The notes under the pieces are model-generated. The model was given only the letters and a program-made list of their open reading frames with translations, was not told the DNA's origin and searched no databases. Source: Geobacillus stearothermophilus ATCC 12980 (lineage in GTDB: Bacteria > Bacillota > Bacilli > Bacillales > Anoxybacillaceae). Taken from it: a stretch of 64,000 nucleotides of DNA. Both the position numbers and the translations under genes were made by a program. Shown piece by piece: positions 1 through 10,285 of this stretch (positions are counted from its first letter, which is position 1; the number at the start of each line of letters is the position of its first letter). Location: contig NZ_CP128494.1 in assembly GCF_030369615.1 (NCBI RefSeq), positions 344,001 through 408,000 on the forward strand, given 5' to 3'.

Positions 1-727
1 TAAAGCCGTGGTAATAATGAACGGGGATGCGCCGTCCGTTGCCTTCATGAATCACCGTGGCGCCGACGCGCGGCCGTGTGCCGTCTGTTTCCTGAAGCGC
101 GAATCCGTGGGCGGAAACCGCTTCGCCAAACCAATCGCGGCCGACTTCAAAAAAGTGGACGCCGTGCTCAATGAGAATGCCGCCGCTTCGCCGCTCGTCC
201 CAAAACCAATGGCCTTTGGCGACGCGGTGAGCCGCGTTGTGAAGGCTTGCGTAGTCCACTGGTCCAAGAAGCGCGCGGTGGATGAGTTGCTTGACAGCTT
301 CTGTGAGCGGATGGTAGCGCAAGACGAGATTGACCGCCAACGCCCGGTTCTGGCGGGCGGCGAGCTGGATGTTCGCCCGCAGCGCCTCGGCGGTGAGGCC
401 GCCTGGCTTTTCAAGGAGCACATGTTTTCCTTCCTCAAGCGCCCGCTTGGCAAGCGGGGCGTGCAAATGCGGAGGGGTGGTGAGAATGACGATGTCAACA
501 TGCGGGTCAACGATCAATTGTTCAGCTTCGCGGTATTCGCGCACGTCGCCCGCCTGCGGCTGACGGCGGCGATAGGCGTCGATGACGCGCTGGCGCTTTG
601 CGTCCGTTCGGCCAGCGACGGCAGCAAGCTGAAAGGAAGGAAGCGGTGCGAGCGCGCCGGATAAAAATTCAGCGAATGCACCGGCGCCGGCGATGCCGAC
701 ACGGTAACGGAAAAATGAAGAAATCAT
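1..727 (-). CDS. Gfo/Idh/MocA-family oxidoreductase (3' end outside window)
   Basis: The minus frame opens with ATG at 725-727 behind a GGGAGGAGGAG ribosome site and stays open to the window edge, giving about 242 residues. The N-terminus has a Rossmann dinucleotide motif (GIAGAGAFAE, about residues 11-20). An EKPGG motif near residue 106 matches the conserved EKP of Gfo/Idh/MocA NAD(P)-dependent sugar or inositol dehydrogenases, and a GGILIEHGVH segment fits the family's C-terminal domain. Substrate cannot be read from sequence. It diverges from the sugar-nucleotide operon at 1020, so a role in the same carbohydrate pathway is possible but is inference. The family is clear; the specific function is unknown. 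Confidence 0.85.
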   Translation of the reverse strand, partial: MISSFFRYRVGIAGAGAFAEFLSGALAPLPSFQLAAVAGRTDAKRQRVIDAYRRRQPQAGDVREYREAEQLIVDPHVDIVILTTPPHLHAPLAKRALEEGKHVLLEKPGGLTAEALRANIQLAARQNRALAVNLVLRYHPLTEAVKQLIHRALLGPVDYASLHNAAHRVAKGHWFWDERRSGGILIEHGVHFFEVGRDWFGEAVSAHGFALQETDGTRPRVGATVIHEGNGRRIPVHYYHGF

Positions 728-1019
728 GGCGTATTCTCCTCCTCCCTCACATATATATAGCATTAACGATGTTCATTATACCGCAAAGAAAAAGAAGAAC
801 GAGAAAATGAAAGTTTTGAAATTGGCAAGCATCAATCATTCCTCATCGACACCATCCGACAATCATTTCGCTTGCGCAACAGAAGGAATATTATGTATAT
901 TATTATTAGCAACCATCACAGCCGAGTGCTAGCAATCTATGAATCACTTTCATTTTCTCGTTCATCCATCAAGAATCGTGTCTAGTTTTGTGAAAAAAAT
1001 CGTATGGAGGGATGACGAA

Positions 1020-2063
1020 ATGAAAGCATTGTTGCTGGCAGGAGGATTAGGTACGCGTCTTCGTCCATTGACCGAAAACATCCCCAAACCGATGGCCCCG
1101 ATTGCGAATCGGCCATGGCTTGAGCACCTCATCATTCATCTTCGCGACCAAGGAGTCAACGAATTTGTCATCGCTGCCCATCACTGCTCTCACGTGATCC
1201 GCCGTTATTTCGGCGACGGAAAACGTTTCAATGTGAACATTACATACGCGCTTGAGCCGTCTCCGCTCGGAACGGCCGGGGCGATTAAAAATGCCGAACG
1301 TTTTCTGAATGAACGTTTTCTTGTGTTTAACGCCGACATTGTGCATTTGCCGCAATTGATCCCGCTGCTTGATTTCCATCGTCAACATGGCGGTTTGGCG
1401 ACCATTGTTTTAACGGAAGTAGACGATCCTTCTTCCTATGGAGTCGTAGAACAAGACGACAGCGGGCGAATTTTGCGCTTTATCGAAAAGCCGCGCCGCG
1501 AAGAAGCGCCATCGAACCGGATCAACGCCGGCATGTATATTTTGGAGCCAGAGGTGATGCGCTATATCCCGGCGGAGCGGGAAGTGTCGATTGAACGCGA
1601 AACATTCCCGCTGCTGATCGAAAGGAATGTCGGTGTCTATGGCATCGTCAGTGACGGATACTGGCGTGATATGGGGACGCCGGCCCGCTACCGCCAAGTT
1701 CACTGGGATGCGTTGCGTCGGGAGTTTCCGATTCCGCTGAAAGGCCGTGAAATCCAGCCAGGGGTATTTGTCGGCGAACATGTCGAGATTGGGTCGGGCG
1801 TCTTGTTTGTACCGCCTGTGCTCATCGGCGACCATGTGAAAATCGGACCGCAGGCTGTGATCGGCCCGAATGCGGTCATCGGCGACCGCTGCCAAATTGG
1901 CGCCCGCGTCCATTGCGCGCAGACCATCGTTTGGGACCGCTCTGTCATTCGTGACCGCAGCCGTTTGCAAAACAGCATTTTCGGCTATCGGACGGTGACG
2001 CCGGCGGGAAAAGTGTTCGAAGATTCGATTATTAATCAGTTCAAGGAGGCGGTGCAAGCATGA
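1020..2063 (+). CDS. NDP-sugar pyrophosphorylase (mannose-1-phosphate guanylyltransferase-like)
   Basis: This 347-residue protein should condense an NTP with a sugar 1-phosphate. The signature LAGGLGTRLRPLT lies at about residues 6-18 and the GxG-EKP-type catalytic elements follow (FIEKPRREEAP, about 155-165). Residues 250-330 form imperfect hexapeptide repeats (VFVGEHVEIGSG, VIGDRCQIGA) of a left-handed beta helix, as in GDP-mannose pyrophosphorylases. The start is ATG 1020, preceded by GGAGGGATGACGAA; an upstream in-frame ATG at 939 lacks a good ribosome site. It overlaps the next gene by 4 nt (ATGA). The downstream phosphohexomutase would make its substrate. GTP versus another NTP cannot be told. 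Confidence 0.85.
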   Translation: MKALLLAGGLGTRLRPLTENIPKPMAPIANRPWLEHLIIHLRDQGVNEFVIAAHHCSHVIRRYFGDGKRFNVNITYALEPSPLGTAGAIKNAERFLNERFLVFNADIVHLPQLIPLLDFHRQHGGLATIVLTEVDDPSSYGVVEQDDSGRILRFIEKPRREEAPSNRINAGMYILEPEVMRYIPAEREVSIERETFPLLIERNVGVYGIVSDGYWRDMGTPARYRQVHWDALRREFPIPLKGREIQPGVFVGEHVEIGSGVLFVPPVLIGDHVKIGPQAVIGPNAVIGDRCQIGARVHCAQTIVWDRSVIRDRSRLQNSIFGYRTVTPAGKVFEDSIINQFKEAVQA

Positions 2064-3247
2064 TTCGAATTGCTTACGTCAGCACGTATCCGCCGCGGCG
2101 GTGCGGGCTGGCGACGTTTACGGAACATTTGCGGCAAAGTATTGACGGCGTCCGCGGACCGTCCGATGGCGACCGCATCATCGTGTTGTACAACGAAAGC
2201 GACGGCGATGACGCCTATCGCCACAACCCGGCGTATTGGCCGCTCCCGGCGCAAAACCGCGCGGCGTATGCCGAAATGGCGAAACGGGTGAATGAGAGCG
2301 ACATCGATGTTGTCGTCCTGCAGCATGAATTTGGCATTTTCGGCGGCGAGGCAGGCGAATACATTCTCGATTTCATCGCGGCGCTCGAAAAGCCGCTCGT
2401 GACGACGTTCCATACGGTGTTTGCCGAACCGCCGCTGCCGTACCGCCCGATTCAAGAAAAAATCGCGGCGGCAAGCGACGCCATCATCGTCATGAACCGG
2501 CAGGCGATCCCGTATTTGGTCAAAGCGTTTGGCTTGCCGGAAGAAAAAATTGTCTACATTCCGCACGGTGCTCCAGGCCCAAGCAGCGAAAATCGCGATT
2601 CGCTTCGCCGACGCCTCGGATTCAGCGGCCGCAAAGTGATGTTGACGTTCGGGCTTCTAAGCCGCGGCAAAGGAATCGAGTCGGTGCTCGCCGCATTGCC
2701 GGGCGTCGTGCGCAAGGTGCCGGAAGCGCTGTATGTCATCGCCGGACAGACACATCCGGAAGTGAAAAAACGGGAGGGCGAGGCGTACCGCGATGAACTG
2801 AAAGCGTTGATTCATCGGCTTGGACTCGACGGCCATGTCCGCATGGAGGACCGGTATTTCAGCGAAGAAGAGCTGATTGATTATTTGACGGCGTGCGATT
2901 TGTATGTCACCCCGTACCCGGGCATTCAGCAAATTACAAGCGGCACGCTTGCCTATGCGGTCGGCGTCGGCCGTCCGGTCGTTTCGACGCCGTATGAGCA
3001 TGCGCGCGATTTGTTGCGGGGCTGCGAGGAGCTACTGTTGCCGTATGGCGATACCGCCCGATGGGAAGAGCGGCTTGGGCAGCTGTTGGCCGATGAGGCG
3101 GCGTTAAAACGCTGGGAAGAAACCGTGCGCCAAATTGGGGCGAACACGCATTGGCCGCGCGTCGGCGAACAGCATGTCGCCTTATTTGAGCGCGTGTGCG
3201 CCGCAAAACGCGGGGAGGTGAAGGCGGTTGGCTTCGTCAGTCATTAA
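2060..3247 (+). CDS. GT-B fold glycosyltransferase, family 4-like
   Basis: The 395-residue protein has a two-domain GT-B layout. The N-terminal acceptor half carries STYPPRRCGLATFTEHL (about 8-24). The C-terminal donor half carries TFGLLSRGKGIESV (about 194-207) and GTLAYAVGVGRPVVS (about 295-309). These are typical of retaining GT4 enzymes that use nucleotide sugars. ATG 2060 overlaps the preceding stop codon, so the pyrophosphorylase and transferase are translationally coupled. Its last codons overlap the next gene by 20 nt. No signal peptide or membrane segment is evident, so it likely works at the cytoplasmic face. The donor may be the sugar nucleotide made by its neighbour; the acceptor is unknown. 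Confidence 0.85.
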   Translation: MIRIAYVSTYPPRRCGLATFTEHLRQSIDGVRGPSDGDRIIVLYNESDGDDAYRHNPAYWPLPAQNRAAYAEMAKRVNESDIDVVVLQHEFGIFGGEAGEYILDFIAALEKPLVTTFHTVFAEPPLPYRPIQEKIAAASDAIIVMNRQAIPYLVKAFGLPEEKIVYIPHGAPGPSSENRDSLRRRLGFSGRKVMLTFGLLSRGKGIESVLAALPGVVRKVPEALYVIAGQTHPEVKKREGEAYRDELKALIHRLGLDGHVRMEDRYFSEEELIDYLTACDLYVTPYPGIQQITSGTLAYAVGVGRPVVSTPYEHARDLLRGCEELLLPYGDTARWEERLGQLLADEAALKRWEETVRQIGANTHWPRVGEQHVALFERVCAAKRGEVKAVGFVSH

Positions 3248-4343
3248 GTTCGACCATCTCGAGCGCATGACTGACGACACCGGGTTGCTCGAGCATAGCC
3301 TCGGCCGCATTCCGCGGCGGCGCGAAGGGTATTCGACCGATGACAACGCCCGCGCCATATGGGCGTGCCTCGAGTGGCTGGCGTTGCTCGACGATCAAGA
3401 AACAAAGGAGAGGCTGTATCGTCTGCTTGACCGATATTTGGCCTTTTTGCTTTGGGCGCAAAACGATGACGGGACGTTCCATAACAACTTTTTCTTCGAT
3501 CGGACGAAAGAGGAAGAGACGCCCTCAGACGACTGCTTCGGGCGGTCGTTTTGGGCGGCGGCGATCGCGTATAGGCAATTGGATGATGCGGCGCGGCGCG
3601 AGGCGGCTGCGGACATGTTGAGGCGGGCGCTACCGGCGGCATGGGAGCTTCGCTCGCTGCGCGGCGTCGCCTGGGGGGTGGCCACTTGCGGCGTCTTATT
3701 GACAGAAGGACGCCCGCTTGGCATCGATCAAGAGGAAGTGGCAGCTTTGGCTGCACGGCTTGAGCAGCGGCTGCTTGCGGCGTATTGGGAGCATGCTGGC
3801 GACGATTGGCATTGGTATGAGCCGGAGTTGACGTACGCCAACGGGGTGCTGCCGTGGGCGCTTTGGACGGCATATCGGCGCGCGCCGCGGGATGAGGTGA
3901 AGGAAGTGGCGGAAAAAAGCCTTGCTTTCCTTATTGAAAAAATGAGCGGACCGGGAGGTGTCATCCGTCCGGTCGGCAACCGCGGCTGGTGCAGCCGCCG
4001 CTACCGCGCCGATTGGGATCAACAGCCGCTTGATGTGATGAAGCTCGCTTTGGCGGCGCGCGAAGCGTATTGGGCAACGGACGACGAGCGTTATCGCGGC
4101 GTCGTCCGCCGCTGCCTCGCTTGGTTTTACGGACAAAACGACGGCAACGCGCCGCTTGCGGACCCAAGCGACGGCAGTTGCTGCGACGGGCTTAGCCCGA
4201 ACGGTCCGAACCCGAATCGAGGGGCGGAGTCAACATTGTCGTACTTGTTAACAGCAGCAATCGCTCAATCGATTTCGGTGGAGGTGGTTGTCGATGAATA
4301 CGTCAACAACAAAACCGTTCGCATGGCCGGCACACGTGTTTAA
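3228..4343 (+). CDS. Six-hairpin-glycosidase-like protein in glycosyltransferase operon
   Basis: This 371-residue protein starts with TTG 3228 behind GGGGAGGTGAAGGCGG and overlaps the GT4 gene by 20 nt. I recognise no single named family. Alternating amphipathic helices rich in W and Y and phrases such as YSTDDNARAIW (about 35-45), WHWYEPELTYANGVLPWALW and DDCFGRSFWAAAIAYR resemble alpha/alpha-toroid (six-hairpin) glycoside hydrolases and epimerases. There is no signal peptide, so it is cytoplasmic. Its place between a glycosyltransferase and a phosphohexomutase suggests trimming or phosphorolysis of the same glycan, which is inference. Its end overlaps the next gene by 50 nt. Confidence 0.7.
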   Translation: MASSVIKFDHLERMTDDTGLLEHSLGRIPRRREGYSTDDNARAIWACLEWLALLDDQETKERLYRLLDRYLAFLLWAQNDDGTFHNNFFFDRTKEEETPSDDCFGRSFWAAAIAYRQLDDAARREAAADMLRRALPAAWELRSLRGVAWGVATCGVLLTEGRPLGIDQEEVAALAARLEQRLLAAYWEHAGDDWHWYEPELTYANGVLPWALWTAYRRAPRDEVKEVAEKSLAFLIEKMSGPGGVIRPVGNRGWCSRRYRADWDQQPLDVMKLALAAREAYWATDDERYRGVVRRCLAWFYGQNDGNAPLADPSDGSCCDGLSPNGPNPNRGAESTLSYLLTAAIAQSISVEVVVDEYVNNKTVRMAGTRV

Positions 4344-5703
4344 AGAATACGACATCCGCGGACGAGCCGGAGAGGAGCTCGATGAGTCGTTCGCGTATTG
4401 GCTCGGACGGGCCTTTGCCGACATGATGCAAAAGGAAGGCGAGAAGAGGGCGGTTGTCGGTCATGACAATCGTCTGTCATCGCCTGGCTTGCATCGGGCG
4501 CTCAAAGATGGGCTGCTCGATGGCGGCTGCGATGTCGTCGATATTGGGCTTTCGACGACGCCGATGTTTTACTACAGCTTATACTACACGAACATTCCAT
4601 GCGGCATGATCATCACCGCCAGCCATAACCCAGGGGATGAGAACGGATTTAAAATCGCCATGGGGAAAACGACAATTTATGGCGAGCGCATCCAAGCGCT
4701 GCGGCGGGCGATGGAGCGGCTCAGCCAGGAACAGCCGCGTCCTGAAACAGCGCGGGGGCGCGAGGAAACGCTTGACCTTGCTCCGGCCTATATCAAGATG
4801 TTGAAGGAGAAAATTAAGCTCGGTCCGCGCAAGCTGAAGGTCGTCGTCGACTGCGGCAACGGCACCCCATCGATCATTGCGCCACAAGTGCTCAAAGAGT
4901 GGGGATGTGATGTCATCCCGCTTTACTGTGAATCCGATCCGACGTTTCCGAATCATCATCCGGACCCGGTCGTGCCGGAGAACTTAACGGACTTGATTGA
5001 GATGGTGCGCAAGGAGCAGGCGGATCTTGGCATCGCGTTTGACGGCGACGGCGACCGGATCGGAGTCGTGGATGAAACAGGTGCGATCCGCTGGGGCGAC
5101 CAACTGATGGTGCTGTTCTGGCGCGAAATTTTGAAGCGCCATCCGGGAGCCGACGCGCCCGTCGAAGTGAAATGTTCGCAAGCGCTCGTTGAGGAAATTG
5201 AGCGGCTCGGCGGGAAACCGTTCTTCCATCGCACCGGCCATTCGCACGTCAAAGCGACGTTGCGCCGTCGTCCGGAGATCCCGTTTGCCGGTGAAATGTC
5301 TGGTCATTTGTTCTTCAATGATGAGTTTTACGGCTATGACGATGCGCTGTACGCCGCTGGGCGCCTGCTTCGATTACTGTCGCACGATGAGCGCCCGCTG
5401 TCCGAGTGGTTTGCCGATGTGCCGCGGTACGCGGCGACGCCGGAGACGCGCGTTGCTTGCCCGGAAGAGAAAAAACCAGCTGCCATTGCCGCGGTGAAAA
5501 ACCGGTTCGCTGGCCGCTATCCGGTTGTTGACGTCGATGGCGCCCGCATCCAGTTCCCGGAAGGCTGGGGATTGGTGCGGCCGTCGAACACGCAGCCGAT
5601 TCTTGTGTTACGTGCAGAAGCCAAGACGGAGGCTGCATTGGCGGAGATTAAGCGGCAGCTGGCTGATTGCCTCGCCACCCTTGAATTGCGCATTGACTGG
5701 TGA
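4294..5703 (+). CDS. Phosphomannomutase/phosphoglucomutase
   Basis: This 469-residue alpha-D-phosphohexomutase interconverts hexose 6- and 1-phosphates through a phosphoserine. All four signatures are present: the catalytic loop TASHNPGDENGFK (about 108-120), the metal loop DGDGDR (about 250-255), the sugar-binding GEMSGH (about 333-338) and the phosphate-binding RPSNTQPIL near the C-terminus. ATG 4294 has GGTGGAGGTGG six bases upstream; an in-frame TTG at 4288 lies too close to it. It is the last gene of the operon, supplies the substrate for the pyrophosphorylase, and is followed by a strong terminator. Specificity for mannose versus glucose is not resolvable. Confidence 0.9.
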   Translation: MNTSTTKPFAWPAHVFKEYDIRGRAGEELDESFAYWLGRAFADMMQKEGEKRAVVGHDNRLSSPGLHRALKDGLLDGGCDVVDIGLSTTPMFYYSLYYTNIPCGMIITASHNPGDENGFKIAMGKTTIYGERIQALRRAMERLSQEQPRPETARGREETLDLAPAYIKMLKEKIKLGPRKLKVVVDCGNGTPSIIAPQVLKEWGCDVIPLYCESDPTFPNHHPDPVVPENLTDLIEMVRKEQADLGIAFDGDGDRIGVVDETGAIRWGDQLMVLFWREILKRHPGADAPVEVKCSQALVEEIERLGGKPFFHRTGHSHVKATLRRRPEIPFAGEMSGHLFFNDEFYGYDDALYAAGRLLRLLSHDERPLSEWFADVPRYAATPETRVACPEEKKPAAIAAVKNRFAGRYPVVDVDGARIQFPEGWGLVRPSNTQPILVLRAEAKTEAALAEIKRQLADCLATLELRIDW

Positions 5704-5761
5704 CGCCTTTTCTCCGAATGGTCTGCGCTTGTCGCCCTTTGTCCGTTTCAAAAGATTCGTT

Positions 5762-5804
5762 CCGGCGTGGGTCGTCCGTAGGGATCCCACGCCGGTTTAT
5801 TTTT
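5762..5804 (+). terminator. Rho-independent terminator after phosphohexomutase
   Basis: A 10-bp perfect stem CCGGCGTGGG / CCCACGCCGG (5762-5771 with 5786-5795) is followed by TTTATTTTT. It closes the sugar operon that begins at 1020. Confidence 0.85.
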
Positions 5805-6090
5805 GTTGTGAGGGGGCTCATGCTTGATTTCTTGCAAATGGTTTGTCCATAATAGATTAAGGATAAAACCCAACGAAGCGGTGGCGTTGTAAGGTCTTTT
5901 AAGAAACTTATTGAAGAGCGGTGTTTCCCCTCAAATCGCCGTCCTTCTTGAGCCCTCCAACGCTCACACCCCAAACAGGCGGGGAAAATTCAAGGGAGGG
6001 CCGCCTTGGACGGATGTAGATTTCTTTTTGAAATTTGGCTAAAATAAAGGCAATTCGCTGTCAGGAGCGAATACAATGATAGAAAAGGCA
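5805..6090. other. Intergenic stretch without recognisable gene
   Basis: No frame here looks coding on either strand, and I see no clear promoter. The composition is mixed, with short inverted pieces around 5985-6012. It could hold a degraded insertion sequence, but I find no transposase motif or terminal repeats to support that. Confidence 0.4.
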
Positions 6091-6107
6091 GGAGGAGGGA
6101 AAACCAT

Positions 6108-6521
6108 ATGGCGGTGACGAACCCGGTGGGGTTTTGGAAGCGGTTGTTGGCTAATATATTGGATGCGATTGTCGTTGGCATTCCGATTTCGATCATCGGC
6201 TATTTCATCACGGGCAGTTGGGAAACGAACTGGTTTACGTCATTGGCGAACATCCTTTACGCGTTAATCGTTCCTGCTGTTTGGTACGGATATACGGTCG
6301 GCAAGCGGATGCTTGGCATCCGGATTGCGAAAGTGAACGGCGGCAAAGTCGGCATCGGCACAATGTTTTTGCGCTCGTTCGTTGGCGGACTCGTATACTT
6401 TATCACGTTCGGCATTGGTCTCATCATTAGTGCGATTATGGTCGCGGCGAGAGAAGACAAACGGTCGATTCACGATTTTATTGCCGGGACGTATGTGACA
6501 ACGGAAAAACCGGCGGTGTAA
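6108..6521 (+). CDS. RDD family membrane protein
   Basis: This 137-residue protein starts at ATG 6108, preceded by GGAGGAGGGA. It has the RDD pattern: a first membrane helix beginning RLLANILDAIVVG, with the family Arg replaced in part and the Asp retained. Three further hydrophobic segments lie at about 27-45, 50-68 and 95-115, with the conserved GKRMLGIRIAKVNG between them. RDD proteins are small polytopic membrane proteins; some have been linked to ion transport, but their role is largely unknown. It stands alone, with its own terminator at 6539. Confidence 0.85.
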   Translation: MAVTNPVGFWKRLLANILDAIVVGIPISIIGYFITGSWETNWFTSLANILYALIVPAVWYGYTVGKRMLGIRIAKVNGGKVGIGTMFLRSFVGGLVYFITFGIGLIISAIMVAAREDKRSIHDFIAGTYVTTEKPAV

Positions 6522-6538
6522 AGCGGAAAACAACAGGT

Positions 6539-6574
6539 GGTGCCCCAATCGAACGGGGCGCCTTTTCTTATTTT
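6539..6574 (+). terminator. Rho-independent terminator after RDD gene
   Basis: The stem GGTGCCCC / GGGGCGCC (one G-T pair) is followed by TTTTCTTATTTT. It lies 18 nt after the RDD stop codon. Confidence 0.8.
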
Positions 6575-6680
6575 CGTCACCGATTATAGGCGATCAAAAG
6601 CATGATGTTTTTGAGCGGGTCCTTGTTAGATCAGAAAACTTTGCAACCACCCCTATTCATGATTAGGACTAGGAAGGAAA

Positions 6681-8015
6681 ATGGACGTTCATTCACGAAT
6701 CTATTTATGTGGTAAAGAAATAAGAAAGGTGTTTGCATCATGGCAAAAGGAGGAGAGCGTTTTGTCATTAGCAAGTTATATCATCCGCACCATGTTCATC
6801 GTCATCCCTGGCACAGCGGCGATCGGCCTTGTGATATGCCTGGCCAATGGCATTCGCGGGGCGGCGTTTTGGTGGACGCTTGCTGCCATCATGCTATTCG
6901 GGGCGGTGGTCGGCTTGGTTTCATCGACGCTCAACTACCGGCGGTTTGTCGCGCCGATCGCTGTCATCAATGAACATGTAAGCAAAATGACAGAGGGGGA
7001 CTTGAAGACGCGCATGCCGCTTGATCGCGTGCAGCAGCTGCGGCCGATCGCGGCTGCGTTCAACCGTATGGCCGATGCATGGCAGGAAGTGATGGGCCGC
7101 GTGCAGCATCATGCCGAAGAGGTGGCGCAAGTGTCCGGCCAGTTGGCCGCTGTCGCTGAGCAGACGACGAAAGCGACAGAGCAAATTGCGACAACGATGG
7201 AAACGCTTGCGGCAAGTGCGGAGGAGCAGGCTGATGCTGTCCGCACCACCGCCGCGTCCGTGCATGATATTTCCCAAACATTGAGCGACGTCGCTTTCCA
7301 TACGAAAGAAGTGGCGCACCGGGCTGAGAAAACATCGGCGAAAGCAGAGGACGGCAAGCAGTCAATCGGACAAATGTCCGAGCAAATGCAGTTCATTTAC
7401 GACCACGTTCAAGCGCTTGGCCAGGTCGTTCAAAGGCTCGGGGAGCGCTCGAATGAGATTGGACAAATTACGGAAGCGATCACCGGCATTGCGTCGCAGA
7501 CGAATTTGTTGGCGCTCAATGCCGCGATCGAAGCGGCGCGCGCCGGCGAGCAAGGGAAAGGGTTTGCGGTTGTCGCGGATGAAGTGCGCAAGCTCGCAGA
7601 ACAATCCGCGCGCTCCGCGCAACAAATTTCCGAGCTGATCGGCTACATTCAAGAAGAAACGAAGCGGGCGGTTTCGTCTGCCGAACAGGTGATCTCCGAA
7701 GTGGCGAAAGGATTGAACGTGGCGGCGGCATGCGGCCAATCATTTGCCCATATTCGCGAGGAGGTCGGCCAAGTGAGCAAACAAATTGGACAAGTATCGT
7801 CCGCCATCGAGCAAATGAAGGAGCATGCCCGCCAAGTGAACGACGCACTCCAACAGATGACCAATATTGTCGAACAGTCAGCGTCCGGTGCGGCCAACGT
7901 ATCGGCAGCGACGCAGGAACAAATGGCTTCCGTCGAGGAAATCGCCTCTTCGTCGACATCGCTCGGTCAGATGGCGGACGAGATGCGGGCAATGCTGAAG
8001 AAATTTTCTGTGTGA
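6681..8015 (+). CDS. Methyl-accepting chemotaxis protein without periplasmic sensor domain
   Basis: This 444-residue receptor has two adjacent membrane helices (about 30-55 and 62-85) separated by only a few residues. A HAMP domain follows ([13 protein letters not shown] to about 140), then a long methylation/signalling coiled coil. The hairpin tip [20 protein letters not shown] (about 273-292) is the CheA/CheW-binding signature. The usual 100-250-residue extracytoplasmic sensor is missing, so it must sense through the membrane, HAMP or cytoplasmic part, or report membrane or energy state. ATG 6681 follows AGGAAGGAAA. It is monocistronic, with no chemotaxis genes nearby. Confidence 0.92.
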   Translation: MDVHSRIYLCGKEIRKVFASWQKEESVLSLASYIIRTMFIVIPGTAAIGLVICLANGIRGAAFWWTLAAIMLFGAVVGLVSSTLNYRRFVAPIAVINEHVSKMTEGDLKTRMPLDRVQQLRPIAAAFNRMADAWQEVMGRVQHHAEEVAQVSGQLAAVAEQTTKATEQIATTMETLAASAEEQADAVRTTAASVHDISQTLSDVAFHTKEVAHRAEKTSAKAEDGKQSIGQMSEQMQFIYDHVQALGQVVQRLGERSNEIGQITEAITGIASQTNLLALNAAIEAARAGEQGKGFAVVADEVRKLAEQSARSAQQISELIGYIQEETKRAVSSAEQVISEVAKGLNVAAACGQSFAHIREEVGQVSKQIGQVSSAIEQMKEHARQVNDALQQMTNIVEQSASGAANVSAATQEQMASVEEIASSSTSLGQMADEMRAMLKKFSV

Positions 8016-8093
8016 GTGAGGAAAAGGACGCTTTCTTCGAGAAAGAGGGGCTTTCAAACGACGTGTGGGAGTCAATGTTTGGAATAAAATGGT

Positions 8094-8122
8094 TTGCATC
8101 TTTGCCAATTGCCTGATAAAAT
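8094..8122 (+). promoter_or_regulatory. Sigma-A-type promoter for thiC
   Basis: TTGCAT at 8094-8099 and TAAAAT at 8117-8122 are separated by 17 nt. They sit about 35 nt upstream of the TPP riboswitch and drive the thiC leader. Confidence 0.65.
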
Positions 8123-8154
8123 AAAAAAAGTCAGTCATCATGGTTATACGCTCA

Positions 8155-8253
8155 TCTGCTAGGGGAGTCCGGGAGCCGGGCTGAGAAAAGAACGCGATGA
8201 AGTTCTTTGACCCTTTGAACCTGATCTGGGTCATGCCAGCGTAGGGAAGCAGG
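8155..8253 (+). promoter_or_regulatory. TPP riboswitch (THI box)
   Basis: The conserved THI-box elements appear in order: GGGCTGAGA (8178-8186), ACCCTTTGAACCTGATCTGG (8210-8229) and the ATGCCAGCGTAGGGAAGCA segment (8233-8251), closed by CTGCT/AGCAG. Thiamine pyrophosphate binding should favour the terminator at 8306 and turn off thiC. Confidence 0.97.
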
Positions 8254-8305
8254 CAGCGGGAACAGATGGACGCACAGGCTGTTCATTTGGCCTTTTTGCC
8301 TTGAT

Positions 8306-8338
8306 CGGGTTCCGTTCGTTTTGCGGAACCCGTTTTTG
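8306..8338 (+). terminator. Expression-platform terminator of the TPP riboswitch
   Basis: The 9-bp stem CGGGTTCCG / CGGAACCCG (8306-8314 with 8324-8332) is followed by TTTTT. It lies between the aptamer and the thiC ribosome site. Confidence 0.85.
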
Positions 8339-8343
8339 CGTAA

Positions 8344-10119
<1,776 letters not shown>

Positions 10120-10127
10120 ATTTAATA

Positions 10128-10246
10128 TATATAAGTTGCAATAAAGATTTTCCGATTGTTCGATTCTGTTTTCCTTCATAACAAGTCATTTTGATAGAAT
10201 GCAGCGGGCGCTCTACTGGATGTAAAACAAAGTTCCAACTTATATA
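10128..10246. mobile_element. MITE-like element, copy 1
   Basis: A 119-bp non-coding element with 14-bp terminal inverted repeats, TATATAAGTTGCAA at the left and TTCCAACTTATATA at the right (one mismatch). An almost identical copy lies at 27583-27707; the internal sequences differ by a C/T change near the middle plus an indel in the left A/T run. It carries no open frame, so it must have been moved by a transposase in trans. Confidence 0.75.
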
Positions 10247-10285
10247 GAACATTAAAAATTTATAATAAAAAATATTAAAATATAA

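Noticed and set aside
3244..4167. Several long minus-strand frames under the six-hairpin-like gene
   Set aside because: They are Arg/Pro/Ala-rich antisense shadows typical of high-GC codon bias, with no ribosome sites.
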